Positions 1-11,180 of a DNA stretch of 64,000 nt are shown here, piece after piece. Numbering within the stretch: position 1 is the first letter of the stretch; the number at the start of each line of letters is the position of its first letter. Under the pieces are notes generated by a model. The model saw only the letters and a list, made by a program, of their open reading frames with translations. It was not told the DNA's origin and ran no database searches. The position numbers and the translations under genes were made by a program. Origin of the DNA: Alopecurus myosuroides (taxonomy: Eukaryota > Streptophyta > Magnoliopsida > Poales > Poaceae); contig CM054057.1 in NCBI GenBank assembly GCA_028641055.1, positions 582,705,158 through 582,769,157 of the forward strand, in the 5' to 3' direction.

Positions 1-79
1 TTGAGCCTCTCGTGATACAAACTTACTGAAATGTGAATACATATGCACTAACGCGCACGACTCTCTTTCTTATTTTAGC

Positions 80-3000
80 CCTCGGCCGGATCGAGTACGA
101 CAACGCGTGGCAAATCCAAGGCGATAAAAGATTCCGAAATATATACCATCGAATCAGTCGCTGTAACCGGCAAGCCCCTACAACACACCACAAAGTTTAT
201 CAACCAATGCGGAGTCATTGTTAGAGACACTGTCCCGATCACCGTCCAGGAATGGAAGGAGCCAAAGAAAGCACGTTTTGGTTTCAGTTATGTCCACAAG
301 AGAACGAAAAAGGAGATGTTCAGAAAGCTTATGGTACATTTCATTCTACCTCCGGAATACCACAAAAAAGATGAATTCGGTGAGGAGGTTCCAGGTGGAC
401 GTCAGAGGAGGAGGCTAGTCAAAGAGTTCGCTCTTCAGAAGATGGCCGAAGCATTCCGGAACTTCAAGAAAAAATTGTTCCTTGAATATGTCAACAAGGG
501 CAAGACTCCGCTTTTCACTGGACAACATGAGAAACTGAGAGATGATTGGACAGAATTTGTGACGCAGAAGAAATCGGAGCATTTCCAGGAAATGTCGAAA
601 AAAATAAGGCTAATGCGGATAAGAAACAGTACCATCATGTTATGGGGCCAGGAGGATACCGCGTTTTGGCGCCTAAGTGGCAGGCGATGGAGGACGGCCT
701 GAGGGCAAGAGGAATCCCTCCAGGTACAGAGGGATGGGACGAAAGAGCCAAAATGTGGTGGTACGGGCATGGGGGATTGCTAGACCTAGAGACAGGGGCG
801 TGTGTTCATCGGCGGACAACGTTTGCTCCCACAAAAGACCTTGTTGACGCAATGACCAAAGCTCAAAAGGGCATTCTCAGGTTCAACAGAGAGAGAGACC
901 AACTGACCCATGCCCTCGGGAATCCTGAACACGGAGGACATATACGAGGCAAAGGCAGATTGCCGTGGAAAGTAGGGTTTCCCCAGGAGGGTGACCCGTA
1001 CTGTTACAGAAGCCGTAAGAGAAATGTGGACCGGGCTGCTGTCGAAGCTGCAGATCTTCTGTCGAAGCTTGCAACGGAAGTTAGTGAGTTGAAGCAGACC
1101 GTGGCGGGAATAGTTGAGAAAGAAACAGCGGCGGCTGCAGGTCCGCATGAAGAACATGCAACGGATCAGCGGAGAAGCAGCGTGGCTTCCACGGAGGCCC
1201 CGCCTGCAGGTGCTAATGCACCGATGACCGAGGGTCGTGCACCGGAGCCTCACTACCCCGTGGATGATGTAAAGGAGATGAAAGAATGTGATCTGCATTA
1301 TCCCGTGGGGAACATTTCCATGAAGGTAGCTATAGGCAGTGCTTTACCCTATACACCTGGAGCACTCCATCACAACAACCCCATTCCATATGGCTATTCT
1401 CGTGTCACGGTGGAAGACATAGTCCAAGGGTTTGAGGACCTGGAGATTGACATAGCTACACCCGAAGGGGAGAGAAGACTTGGAGATGTCAAGCGCCAGT
1501 TCATTCTATGGAAAAAAAGTACATAGTGTTTCCAGGCGAGACGCCAAGGCTAACAAGTCCACCCCCCCCCCCCCGATGGTGCAGGTGCTGGTGGTGGTGG
1601 TGCTGGTGCTGGTTCACCTACGCCTCCTTCACGCCATTCGACATCGCCCCCGATTCCTCCTCCGGCGGTTAAGCAGCCGTCGCCCCCCATTCCTCCTCCG
1701 GAGGAAAAGCAGACGTCTCCCCCCATTCCTCCTCCGGAGGAAAAGCAGACGTCTCCCCCCATTCCTCCTCCGGAGGATAAGCAGACGTCGCCCCCCATTC
1801 CTCCTCCAGCGAAGAAACAGAAGCAGGCGGGCAGCAAGGGAACTTGCTCTTGGTCTATTAACCCGGAGCCTTATGTACCTAAGACCACACGGGTACCGGA
1901 GCCATCACTGAAGCCTCTCCCCCGAAGGGCTTGGGAACTTAGTGATGCTGAAACCAAATTGGCCGTGAAGGCTGACGTTGAGAAATGGCTTGCCCGTCAG
2001 AAGGCGCTAAAGGAGCCTGAGCCCAAGGAAGTATTCCCTCCGATTGTAGATAAGTGGGCTACGGGTTTTTTGTCGACACCGTCCCAAGCCGAGAAGAATT
2101 TTCCTAAAGACTATGATATTGAACTTCGTAAGCAAGCAAAAATATTGGAGGAGGAGAAAGCAAAAATATTGGAGGAGGAGAAAGGAAAAGGAAAAAGAAA
2201 AAAAAAGCGGGAAACAAGTTGACCAGCTCGGGATGCAGAGTAAACAATCGATCCCCCCGCTCATAGTGAAAGCCGCTCCGGAACAGGACCCCGAGGTCAT
2301 AATTGCTGTGGCAGCAATGGGATTGACTGTAGCTACTGCCATGGAAAATGCGTCCGAGGCCGGTATGTCTCTTCGTCTCTTTTTAGGCCTAGACGATGCG
2401 CCAATGGCTGAGGTAGCATTACAATGTGAGAAGAAAGGGCCTCTCGTCGAGCCTACGAAGGAAAAAGATCTACCACCACTAATGCAAAGTCTGCTATGTT
2501 GGTACAAACATTTCATATCATGGACTGACAAAGAATTTGTGTATGTGGATTATACAGAGGAGCATCACACCAAAAAGTACTCTGTAACAGTTGAGATGAG
2601 TGAATTGTTCCAGCTGTTCAATCTGCGCGAGCTCGACAAATCTATCCTGAGTTGCTACGTTCTGTAAGTGATTTATTTCTACCTCATCTCGTTCTTCATT
2701 GCCTACACTATATATATATATATATATATTGTCCTAATTAACTATATTGTTGCGTACGCTATTATGCAGATTGAAGATTTGGGAATGCAGAATAAGACTC
2801 ATCCATGATGTTGGGTTCATTGACCCACAAATCATTAATGGAACTATGTTACAACGTCACCCCAAAGACGTGAGAAAGACTTGTACAATTTTCTTAAAAA
2901 GCATGAATCCAAAAGTTATATTCTATTTCCTTACCATTTTGGGTGAGTGTTTTCTCTCATGTTCCCATTCTCTTTTGTTTACTCCATGCATGGTATGTCT

Positions 3001-3607
3001 AATCGATAAGTTATGCATGACTGTGCATGTAACGTGTCCGCAGGTTCCACTGGATTCTGCTAAAAATTGAACTTGACACCTCCACTGTTTTTATCATTGA
3101 CTCTATGAATTCAGATACAAATCTTTGGGTCGACATGAGAAAAATGATGCAAAGGTAATTATCTTCAATCATTTCCGCTCTATATCGATCGGTCTCATCT
3201 TTTGTTCATTTCCTAATATGCAGTAGCTAATAACTCCCTTGTTCATTTAATTTTATTTGCAATGTAGAGTTTGGAGACGGTTCTCACATGGACATGTCGG
3301 TGGATTCAAAGAACAGCTACAATTTAAAAATGTGGTCAAAGGTGTGGATAAGCAGCCACCGGGGACCGATCTATGTGGATACTATGTCTGTGAGAACATA
3401 CGGAAAGAAATCTCTGAGAGGAAGAAGGACGAGACCACGCGGAGGGGTCTCAATAACTTGCGGAGGGCGCTTACTCCAGAAGCTCGCTTCCGACCAATTC
3501 AAGAGGAAATAGCAGGATTTTTCCTTAGGCATGTCATCGATAGGAAAGCAGAGTACCATGCGTCCACCGACGATGACTATTATACGCATGAGCCCGGAGT
3601 ACTTTGA
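80..3607 (+). pseudogene. TNP1-like CACTA protein with C-terminal Ulp1-like (C48) protease domain, copy 1, frameshifted
   Basis: This is the second, non-TNP2 gene of a CACTA element: a plant transposon protein (Transposase_24/Ptta type) followed by a Ulp1-like cysteine protease domain. A splice acceptor (TTATTTTAG) precedes the first visible exon at about 80; the first coding exon lies left of the window. The large exon runs to the donor GTAAGT at 2664, followed by exons at about 2770-2942, 3044-3154 and 3268-3607. The protease core is well preserved: FHWILL (His) and FIIDS (Asp) in the third exon and LCGYYVCENIR (Cys) in the last. The big exon has at least three frame breaks, all at A-rich runs: an A7 run at 598-604, one near 1512-1520, and one near 2190-2210. 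A proline-rich repeat lies at 1671-1815. Identification is by similarity to the copy at 49126-52971 and by recognised family motifs. Intact protein is not expected. Confidence 0.82.
1671..1815 (+). repeat. 36-bp minisatellite, four units, proline-rich coding
   Basis: Four direct units of about 36 bp share the core CCCCCCATTCCTCCTCCGG inside the TNP1-like gene. Being a multiple of three, the repeat can change copy number without changing frame. The related gene at 50860-51070 has a similar but differently arranged proline-rich tract, so the tract has expanded and diverged between the copies. Confidence 0.85.
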
Positions 3608-3899
3608 AACTTGTTCGAATTTGTGTATGGTCATCCATCTTAATTGTGTAATATGGAAACTTGTTCGAGGTTGTATATATGGTCACCCGATATTGAATAT
3701 ATATATTATATATTCCTATTGAATTCTCCTTGTTTGAAATTTCATATATATATATATGCATGTATATAGTATCGTAAAATATATATATATATATGTGTAC
3801 TGAAACTTCATCAAAATTAAAATAAAACACAAAATAAAATATAAAAGAAATAAAACAAAACAAATTAAAAAGGAACCAGGTTTAGGGGACCTAAAACCC

Positions 3900-4126
3900 T
3901 AAACCTGCGCAGGTTTTCAGTCCCGGTTAGCCACAAGAACCGGGACTAAAGGTCCTCCGCCGCGACGGACTCCTGGCGCCCACGTGGACGGGCCTTTAGT
4001 CCCGGTCCGTAAGCGGCGGAACTATAGGGGGGGGGGGGTCTTTAGTCGCGCATAGCTAGTCCCGGTTGCGCGGCCGGGACTTTTGGCCCTGGCGAACCGG
4101 GACTATATGCCTATTTTCTACTAGTG
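3900..4126. repeat. Right subterminal repeat cluster and terminal inverted repeat of CACTA copy 1
   Basis: Several palindromic GTCCCGG/CCGGGAC motifs are packed between about 3915 and 4106, ending in the 18-bp terminal repeat at 4109-4126. In En/Spm such repeats are the binding sites of the TNPA regulator. That role is inferred here from the family. Confidence 0.85.
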
Positions 4127-4770
4127 ATATACATATATATAGTCCCCACTTTCACAACTAGCCAGGATAGCTCTCATCCACCATGGTTTCAGAAGCAACT
4201 AAACAAGGCTTTATGAATGTTATTTTATGTTAAGTCAGCAAGCCACCATGGATTCAAGATAATCTTCCTAATTTATGTTGTATTGAACTCGTGTTTAGAG
4301 GGACTATAGAACATGGATTGTGCCACTACTCGCACATTTATCACATACATGTTAGAATTGGCAGGCATGCATTAGGAAAATATAAACCTGTAGCTGCAAG
4401 AGGGAATGTACGAGAAGACGGTCAGGGACAACATATTGTAAAACCAAGAGTAGCCCGATCGAGTCTCATTAGCTAGAGGTCACAACAGAGAGACCTGTAC
4501 GAGTCGCTCATTCTGGGTTTTGTTTTTTAACACATAATCTCTAAATTATAACATAGTCTGGTCAGCAGTTTCACTAGTTGTCGTAGCATCTACTTTTATC
4601 ATAAAGTTCAATTATGAGACTATAAAAATTAACCCTGTGAGCTGAGTGCATTGTAGGACCCCTCGTGCCGCTAGGCACTCCGGCCACGAAATACATGTAC
4701 AAATAGACTGACTCCATCGTTTGATGTTCTATGGCACAACAAAATGTCCATCCTTTTATTATATGCAATA
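4127..4770. other. Non-coding flank; partial copy of the local backbone repeat
   Basis: No gene is visible. Short blocks (CTCATCCACCATGGTTT near 4172, GAATTGGCAGGCATGCATTAG near 4356) resemble blocks at 29510-29525, 39550-39570 and 39755-39775. This is therefore a distant member of the local repeat family described at 22650 and following. The match is patchy and seen by eye only. Confidence 0.4.
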
Positions 4771-4931
4771 TTTTTTTCGAAATGGGGAAAGCCCCGGCCT
4801 CTGCATCGATTGATGCATACGGCTTTTTATTAATTTACTAAAACTTAGTTATTACAAAGAGTATCACATGCCACATAAAGTAGATACGTGAATCAACCAT
4901 CTAAACAATAGCGACATGATATGTCTCTTCA

Positions 4932-7137
4932 TCAATAATTTATCGGTAAACTAAAACACCAGCTACACTGGCCATATAAATCCCTCGCAACCGACTGCAG
5001 CCGGTTGCACCCAATATCCGAAGCCTCGCGCTTCTCCATTATTAGTTGTAGGTAGGACCACATATCGAACCGGTGTGTAGCCATTGGAATCACCTGCATA
5101 AAAGAGGAATATTTGACATTGTTAAAAATATAATCATTACGTACATTCCACATGGCCTATAGATTAGCGCAAGCACCCACCTGAATCTGAACTTTTTCAT
5201 TTTTCGGGATGCCCCACAGCCATTTCCCAAACATATGAGTTATATTATTTGGGGGGATAATATTGAATGTCATATGTACAGTACGCCAAACCATCTTTGC
5301 AAAAGGGCAAGTAATAAATAAATGTTGTATTGTTTCATCTTGATCACAAAAACAACATTTTTTGCAACCAGTCCAGTTACTTTTTGCCAAGTTATCCTTA
5401 GTAAGTAATACCCTTCGAAATAGGAACCACATAAATATCTTAATTTTTAGTGGTACCTTCATTTTCCAAATATAGTTGCGTAGAAATACTATATGGTCAT
5501 CCATATAATCTAAATATAGCGAATTAACAGTAAACTTTCCTGAATTAGTCAATCCCCATCTAAACTCATCATGTTGTTGCGTAAGTTGAACATCCATCAA
5601 ACGGGAAACTAAATGGAGCCACCTTTCATACTTGTTTCCAGTCAAAGCTCTTCTAAAACCTATGTTTGGTGGAGGAGCATGTGACATGACCATAGACACC
5701 GAGACTTGTTTTCGATGTGCTATTCTATACAGAGACAGTTATTGTTGAGACATGGGCTTAGCCCCGAGCCAAACATCCTCCCAAAAAACAAATGTCTTCC
5801 CTGTTCTAAAGTAAATATGATCCCCGCTTGAAAAATCGTCTTTGACCCTCATAAGACCCTTCCATAAAGGGGAGTCACAAGGTTTGACTGAAACCTGAGA
5901 TAGAGATTTAGAAAACAAATACTTTTATGAATTAACTCGTTCCACATACCATCCTCAGTTAAAATTTTATAGAGCCATTTGCATAGCAGACTTTTATTTT
6001 TCAGCTCTAAGACCTCTACCCCAAGCCCTCCTTGATCCTTTGATCTACATATGATGTTCCATTTAGTAAGTCTATACTTACATTTATGTCCATCACTCTC
6101 CCAGAAAAATTTAGACCTAAAAAAGTCCATTCTCTTCCATACCCCTTTTGGTACTTCAAAAAATGATAGCATAAACATTGGCAGATTGGTCAAGACAGAA
6201 TTTATAAGATTAGGCGATCTCCATAAGATAAGAGTTTTCTAGCCCAACTAGCTAGTTTTTTTCTCAAAACGGTCTTCAACCACTTTCCACTCTCCATTTT
6301 TCAGCTTTCGGTAGTGTATTGGGATGCCCAAATACTTAAAAGGATATTCTCCAGAAGCACAACCAAACAAATTTCTATATTGGTCCTGGACCTCTCTTGC
6401 CCTTTCAAAACAGAAAATTTCTCTTTTGTGAAAGTTTATTTTTAATCCCGATAACGCTCGGAGATACATAGAATAAGTTTCATATTTAGAGCCTTATCAA
6501 AATCGTGCTCCATAAAAATGATTGTATCATCATCATACTATAGAATCGATACCCGCCTTCTACAAGGTGAGGTATGAGTCCATTGGCCTGACCATCTTCC
6601 TTCACCCTTGCAATAAGAATTGCTAACATGTCTGCTATAATGTTAAACAAAACTGGATATAAAGGATCTCCCTGTCTTAATCCTTTACGAGTCTGAAAGT
6701 ATCTTCCTAGATTATCGTTTATTTTAATTCCCACGCTACCTCGGCTAATAAAATGTTCAATCCACTTGCACCATTTTGGGCCGAAACCTTTTATTCTCAA
6801 CACTTGTTGCATGAACTTCCAGTTAACCTTATCATATGCCTTTTCGAAATTGATTTTTCGTATAACTCCATCCATGTTCTTCTTTTTAATTTCATGGATA
6901 GTTTCATGAAGAATCAACACCCCCTCCAGGATGTGTCTCCCTGGCATAAATGCTGTTTGTGTTGGACGTATCACCTTATGTGCTACCTCCGTTATCCTAT
7001 TATTTCCGACCTTAGTAAATTTTTTAAAACTAACATTTAGCAAGCAGATTGACGATATTGCTGGATCTGAATTGCATTTTCTTTCTTCGGTAGAAGAATT
7101 ATGTGACCATGGTTGAGGTGAAACAGAGGTAACTCGC
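4932..7137 (-). pseudogene. LINE ORF2: reverse transcriptase C-terminal half plus zf-RVT domain, degenerate
   Basis: In order on the minus strand: the RT fingers/palm (PTQTAFMPGRHILEGV, INFEKAYDKVNW, RKGLRQGDPLYPVLFN) at about 7043-6500; a broken catalytic box where the usual YADD reads as YSMMM after a frame error near 6530; the LKINFHKREI and YLGIPIHY segment at 6469-6248; a further part at 6193-5849; and the zinc-binding zf-RVT region (CKKCCFCDQDETIQHLF) at 5699-5157 with a short tail to 4932. Each segment is in a different frame or ends in a stop, so the enzyme is dead. The order and motifs are those of plant L1 ORF2. The upstream part of the same frame lies beyond the nested CACTA at 11205-11265. 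Confidence 0.85.
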
Positions 7138-7164
7138 CACTAGTAGAAATATGCCTTTCTATGG

Positions 7165-7515
7165 AATAGCATCTGTGGCGCACCAAGAAGGGGTGCGGCA
7201 TAGAAATAAAATTTTGTGGCGCATGGCCCGCGGTGCGCCACAGAGTTTTCTAATTCTGTGGCGCATGTCTTCCTTATGAGCCACAGAAATTTGGTGGGGT
7301 CCACCCCAATCATTGGTCTGGCTGTCAGTACACCTATTTTTATGGCGCAGGCTCCCTGGTGCGCCACAGAATATGGTATTTCTGTGGCGCACTGCCGAGC
7401 TGCGCCACAGAAAAACCATATTCTATGGCGCATGTGTTGTCATGCGCCACAGAATGTGGCTTTTCTGTGGCGCAGCAGAACAGTGCGCCACAGAATATTG
7501 TACAGATGCGCCACA
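7165..7515. repeat. Left subterminal repeats (GTGGCGCA palindromes) of the CACTA at 7138
   Basis: About eight alternating copies of TCTGTGGCGCA and TGCGCCACAGA lie in both orientations, spaced roughly 20-45 bp. They are the presumed binding sites for the element's TNPA-like protein. The same motif recurs at the right end (10918-11180) and not elsewhere in the window, which ties the two ends together. Confidence 0.9.
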
Positions 7516-7794
7516 GAATTGGTGCACTGTGCACATAAAGATGGCAGCCCCCCTCTCTCTCCCCCCACTCATTTCATTCCAAGTGGATGTTGCTCACTCG
7601 CCTCCCCCTTCTCTCCACTCCAATTTTACACATTTAATTCTCCTTTTTTGGTAGGTGAACCTATTTTGTCGATGTATAATTGTTGGTGAAGTTTCTTGTT
7701 GTTGGGGGGGGGGGGAGGGGCCTAATTACCTCCATCTATACTCCGGTCCCTCCCTCTCCTCGCTCTTTTCGCGTCTCGGTATCGAATCTACTAG

Positions 7795-8056
7795 GTGAGT
7801 ATAGTTGGAGGTGCATGTCTCGTGTGGCCATCGATCGATGTGTATGGGTGCTTGTCATGCATGTGCAGGTGGACCGATTGTCGCGCGCGCGGGCGGTCGT
7901 CATGGTGCATGGATGTTTGCCGAAATGTTGATTCACTTCCATTTCGGCAAACTTTTGCACCACATATGTCCTACTTATAGGAGAGGTCATGCCGAATTTT
8001 TCCGGCGACTATGCATGTTGTGGTTCTAATTTTCTGCTCTCTACGTGTCTATGCAG
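7795..8056 (+). other. Predicted 5'-UTR intron of the CACTA gene at 8063
   Basis: A good donor (CTAG/GTGAGT at 7795) and an acceptor (TCTATGCAG ending at 8056) lie just before the start codon region. This arrangement is common in plant transposase genes. The call rests only on splice consensus and position. Confidence 0.5.
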
Positions 8057-8062
8057 GCAACC

Positions 8063-10085
8063 ATGGTACTAGAAATGAGCTCTGCTCGAATCGCTAGATA
8101 CAAGAAATACGCGAAGGCGGACATGATTCGGTGCAACAGACGGCAGATAAGATGTCCATGTCGATCATGCAAACTCGTACGCTGGATTGACCCTGATTCC
8201 GGACAATTGGAGGAGCACCTTCTCAGACGCGGTTTCTTTGACGACCACAACCACGTGGCACCGCCGGCAGCAAAAGGTGTGCACGAAGAAGAGGGCGAGC
8301 GAGGTGACGAAGGAAATGACGGCGAAGAAGATCATGAAGAAGGATATGTCGGCGGAGAAGATCGACATGACGATGAAGGCGTGAACACGGAGACCCTGCT
8401 AATTTCGGCCTTGCGGGACTCTCATGTTCAGGATCTGCTGCTTAAGGAGACGAGCAACGACATAGCTGCAGCTAGGGAGAAAGCCAAGCTGGCGCAAATG
8501 GAGATAGACGGGGTGACTCCGGTTTTTCCTGGGTGCCGCCCCGAGGATACGCGGTTGCATGTAACGCTTGCTGCTCTGAAGATGAAGATGCAAAACAAAT
8601 GGACCGACTCGAGCTTCAGCAAGAACTTGAAATTCTGGCATGATCGCCTTCCCGAGGGGAACACATTGCCAAGCAGTATCAACGAGGCTAAGAAAGTCGT
8701 GTGCCCTCTTGATCTACCTCACGAAAAATTTCACGCCTGCATCAATGATTGTGTAATTTATCGGGGGGAGGGGGGGGGGGGAGTACAAGGACACAACCAC
8801 ATGTCCGAAGTGCGGCCATGGACGATACAAGTGTGGAACCAACAACAAGAAAATTCCTCGAAAAGTGGTATGGTACTTTCCTATCACTCCCCGTCTTCAA
8901 CGGTACTACGTGGACCCTAAGGAAGCAAAGCTCATGCAATGGCACGCGAAAAGGGAGAAGCATGAAGCTGGGAAACCGATACTGGGTCCGGACGATATAC
9001 ACGGGGCAACTGGACCAATGCTCACATTGCAGAACATTATCGTGATGCTAGAGGGCCTCCTTCTAAAAGAAGAGTCTCCAAATTACCCGGCGTTCGTGGT
9101 CAAGGTGCCAGAGGGCCCGGACTTCGTCCATGAAGACCCCGCGGGACTGTTCTTCATAGCATACGAGGATATCTTCAATCTGTTTCACTCGAGACGGCTG
9201 GACTATAACTTGGTCCGCCTATACGCGCTCAATGCTCAGCTGTAGATCCAGCGAGAGTTACCCCCCGTACGTTATGGTAGCGGATCCCTACTACATGCGT
9301 GATAGCCAGCTGGAGGAAGGATCAAGTTCACGGACCAAGGCAGTGAAGTACCTCGAGAGTTTCATGTTGAGAAACAGTGAGAACAAGAGGGACATTCTTT
9401 TGTCTGTCTTTCCCGAGTAAGTCTCGTGATCGTCGTAGCTAATGTTTTTCTTCTAGATTTCATCCATTGCTTATCCTGGATTCAATTGCATGTGTTGAGC
9501 AGGGACACATACTGCACACTCATCGTGCTTTGCCCAAAGTGGTCACTTGCCCAGTACTTCGACTCGTCGAATACGACGAAGAGGAAAGACTACACCAGAA
9601 TAAGGGATGTTCTCGATGAGGCTATCAACGGCTACGCCCAAAATGGAGGCAAATTCGAAAAGAAACAAGAATGTATCAGGCCGGCTACTGGCAAATGCGG
9701 GTTCAAGCACGTGACCGAGTTCCCCTGCATCAAGCAGCCGGCTTGGAGCACGAAGGAGGCCTTCTATGCCCTCCATCACCTCAAAGGGATTGTCCGCGAT
9801 GCAAATAATATGAATCATCCTTCTAAACTCCGAGACTAGTCCAACAAAATGGCGGGGGAAATCTCACAGGAAGATCTTATGCAAGATTTTCATCGCATCA
9901 AAGTCAAGTTGTCGGACATAATCATTGAAGATGTCAACAAAAAGGGAGGGTCCTTGAACCAACCCATAGGATTATGCCAGAGGGATATCCAGGAACGCCT
10001 AGAGCGGCAGGCTGATCGTAGGTCGTGGATGACGAAAGAGTTATATAAGCCGTTTCCGGCGCCTCTCCAGAAGAGGTATCGTTGA
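8063..10085 (+). pseudogene. Chimeric CACTA gene: TNP2 N-terminal region fused to Ulp1-like protease region, broken
   Basis: The start at 8063 follows a predicted intron acceptor. Residues 1-60 resemble the transposase-associated domain (CPCRSC, HLLRRGF), followed by an acidic linker and the TNP2 head (KFHACINDCVIYRGE). A G-run at 8762-8781 breaks the frame. The next frame continues TNP2 (CPKCGHGRYKCG, WYFPITPRLQRYY) to about 9000. It then passes without interruption into sequence typical of the other CACTA gene (FIAYEDIFNLFHSRRLDYN), so roughly the whole transposase core has been removed. An intron is predicted at 9417-9502. The protease part keeps the Asp region (AQYFDSS), but the His segment is degenerate (TYCTLIVL) and the Cys position reads STKEAFYALHHL, so it looks catalytically dead. 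A stop replaces a likely Trp near 9837. It ends at 10085. Confidence 0.75.
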
Positions 10086-10099
10086 TCGAGGTGTGCATA

Positions 10100-10300
10100 G
10101 CTAGCTACTATTAGTTTGTTTAACAAAATTTGCTTAACTTATATAAGCCTAGTTACTATTAGTTAGCTCCAACTTAGGCCTAGCTAGCTACTATTAGTTA
10201 GCTCTAAACTTAGGCCTAGCTAGCTACTATTAGTTAACTCTAAACTTAATTAGGCCTAGCTAGCTACTATTAGTTAGCTCTAAACTTAGGCCTAGTTTTA
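10100..10300. repeat. Minisatellite, about 36-40-bp units, GCCTAGCTAGCTACTATTAG
   Basis: Four to five direct units with the core CTAGCTACTATTAGTTAGCTC lie between the protease-like gene and the small gene at 10413. Unit length varies slightly through small indels. No coding function is seen. Confidence 0.85.
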
Positions 10301-10412
10301 TGTTGTATATCTTTGATGTTTATTTTTGTTTCCTTAGTTGTTTTTGGTGAACATATATGTCTTAGTTGTTTTTTGCATTACTTACTAATATGCTTTGTGT
10401 CTATCTATATAG

Positions 10413-10655
10413 ATGACGTACTACGTGGTGTTCGAGGGTCGGGTTCCAGGAGTCTATGACGAGTGGAAGGACTGTAAAGCACATGTGGACAAGTTCAGCG
10501 ACAACTGCTACAAAGGATACGAGACTAGACACGAGGCGGTTGCGAAGTGGAGGGACCACCAGTCGAAACAGAAGAACAAGATGAAGACCTCCATCAAGCT
10601 ACCGTTCTTGCTCACCATCGTCGCCGTGCTTGTAGTCTATTTCATCTTAGCTTAG
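10413..10655 (+). CDS. Small protein with RNase H1 N-terminal/viroplasmin-like domain and C-terminal membrane segment
   Basis: The 80-residue product starts directly after an acceptor-like sequence (TCTATATAG/ATG). Residues 3-18 (YYVVFEGRVPGVYDEW) and 33-46 (YKGYETRHEAVAKW) match the pattern of the domain found at the N-terminus of RNase H1 and in caulimovirus viroplasmin, which binds RNA/DNA hybrids or double-stranded RNA in known members. Residues 63-79 form one uninterrupted hydrophobic helix ending at the C-terminus, as in tail-anchored proteins. The frame is open and undamaged, unlike every other gene of this CACTA element. Whether it is a separate gene or the last exon of a longer one cannot be told. 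The function in the transposon is unknown. The domain call is by motif recognition only. Confidence 0.6.
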   Translation: MTYYVVFEGRVPGVYDEWKDCKAHVDKFSDNCYKGYETRHEAVAKWRDHQSKQKNKMKTSIKLPFLLTIVAVLVVYFILA

Positions 10656-10917
10656 GCATTTGTAACTTGACAACTCGAGTAACTATGTGGTGACAATAAT
10701 TGTTCGATGATGTTTGACCATCACTTTGAGCCAAATTCGATATTTTGCACTATGTATCACTATTGTGATTAAGTAATGTGTGACTTATATCTGTCAAATA
10801 TCAGTAGTATGTTCTATATTGTCAAATATCACTGCTGTGTATTCAAACTATATAATTCCTGTATATTCAAATTGTATACAGCAGAAACAAATTAAATTTC
10901 GAAAAACATCATCCTTT

Positions 10918-11180
10918 TCTGTGGCGCACCAGCTAAGCTTTCTGTGGCGCATCAACTGCAGGTGCGCCACAGAATCAACTACTTATTCTGTGGCGCATGT
11001 TGCTGGTGCGCCATAGAATTCACTTTTCTGTTGCGCAGGTTGGAGGTGCGCCATAGAATCCATTATTTCTGTGGCGCACGGGTGGGGTGCGCCACAGTAA
11101 ATATTTTTATGGCGTGTATTCTGTGGCGCACCCCTATGGCCCCGGGGTGCGCCACCGAATCGATTTTTGATGCGCCACGG
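10918..11180. repeat. Right subterminal repeats (GTGGCGCA palindromes) of the CACTA at 7138
   Basis: About eight further copies of the TGTGGCGCA/TGCGCCACA motif lie in alternating orientation, ending near the terminal repeat at 11189-11201. Some copies have mutated to GTTGCGCA or GCGCCATAG. Confidence 0.9.

Larger units (their letters stand above)
1..4126 (+). mobile_element. CACTA transposon, family A copy 1 (right part; left end outside window)
   Basis: The segment ends at 4126 with the inverted terminal sequence CACTAGTAGAAAATAGGC (read on the minus strand), preceded by clustered GTCCCGG-type palindromes at about 3915-4110. It carries one gene on the plus strand, of the TNP1/Transposase_24 plus Ulp1-protease type. 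It is a near copy, in inverted orientation, of 48628-52700 in the complete element at 48628-60626, which fixes its family and boundary. The TNP2 half lies outside the window, so its target duplication cannot be checked. The junction with flanking DNA is sharp at 4126/4127. Confidence 0.9.

Noticed and set aside
598..604. Canonical -1 ribosomal slippery heptamer in the TNP1-like gene
   Set aside because: The frame context is G-AAA-AAA-ATA, which does not allow standard re-pairing of both tRNAs in the -1 frame. An A8 to A7 deletion or transcriptional slippage is simpler.
1550..1837. Long glycine-rich open frame on the minus strand
   Set aside because: It is the antisense of the proline-coding 36-bp minisatellite in the TNP1-like gene; repeat composition alone explains it.
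9501..9840. Active protease in the CACTA at 7138
   Set aside because: The His segment is degenerate and the usual Cys-Gly-Tyr position reads KEAFYAL; catalytic residues are missing.
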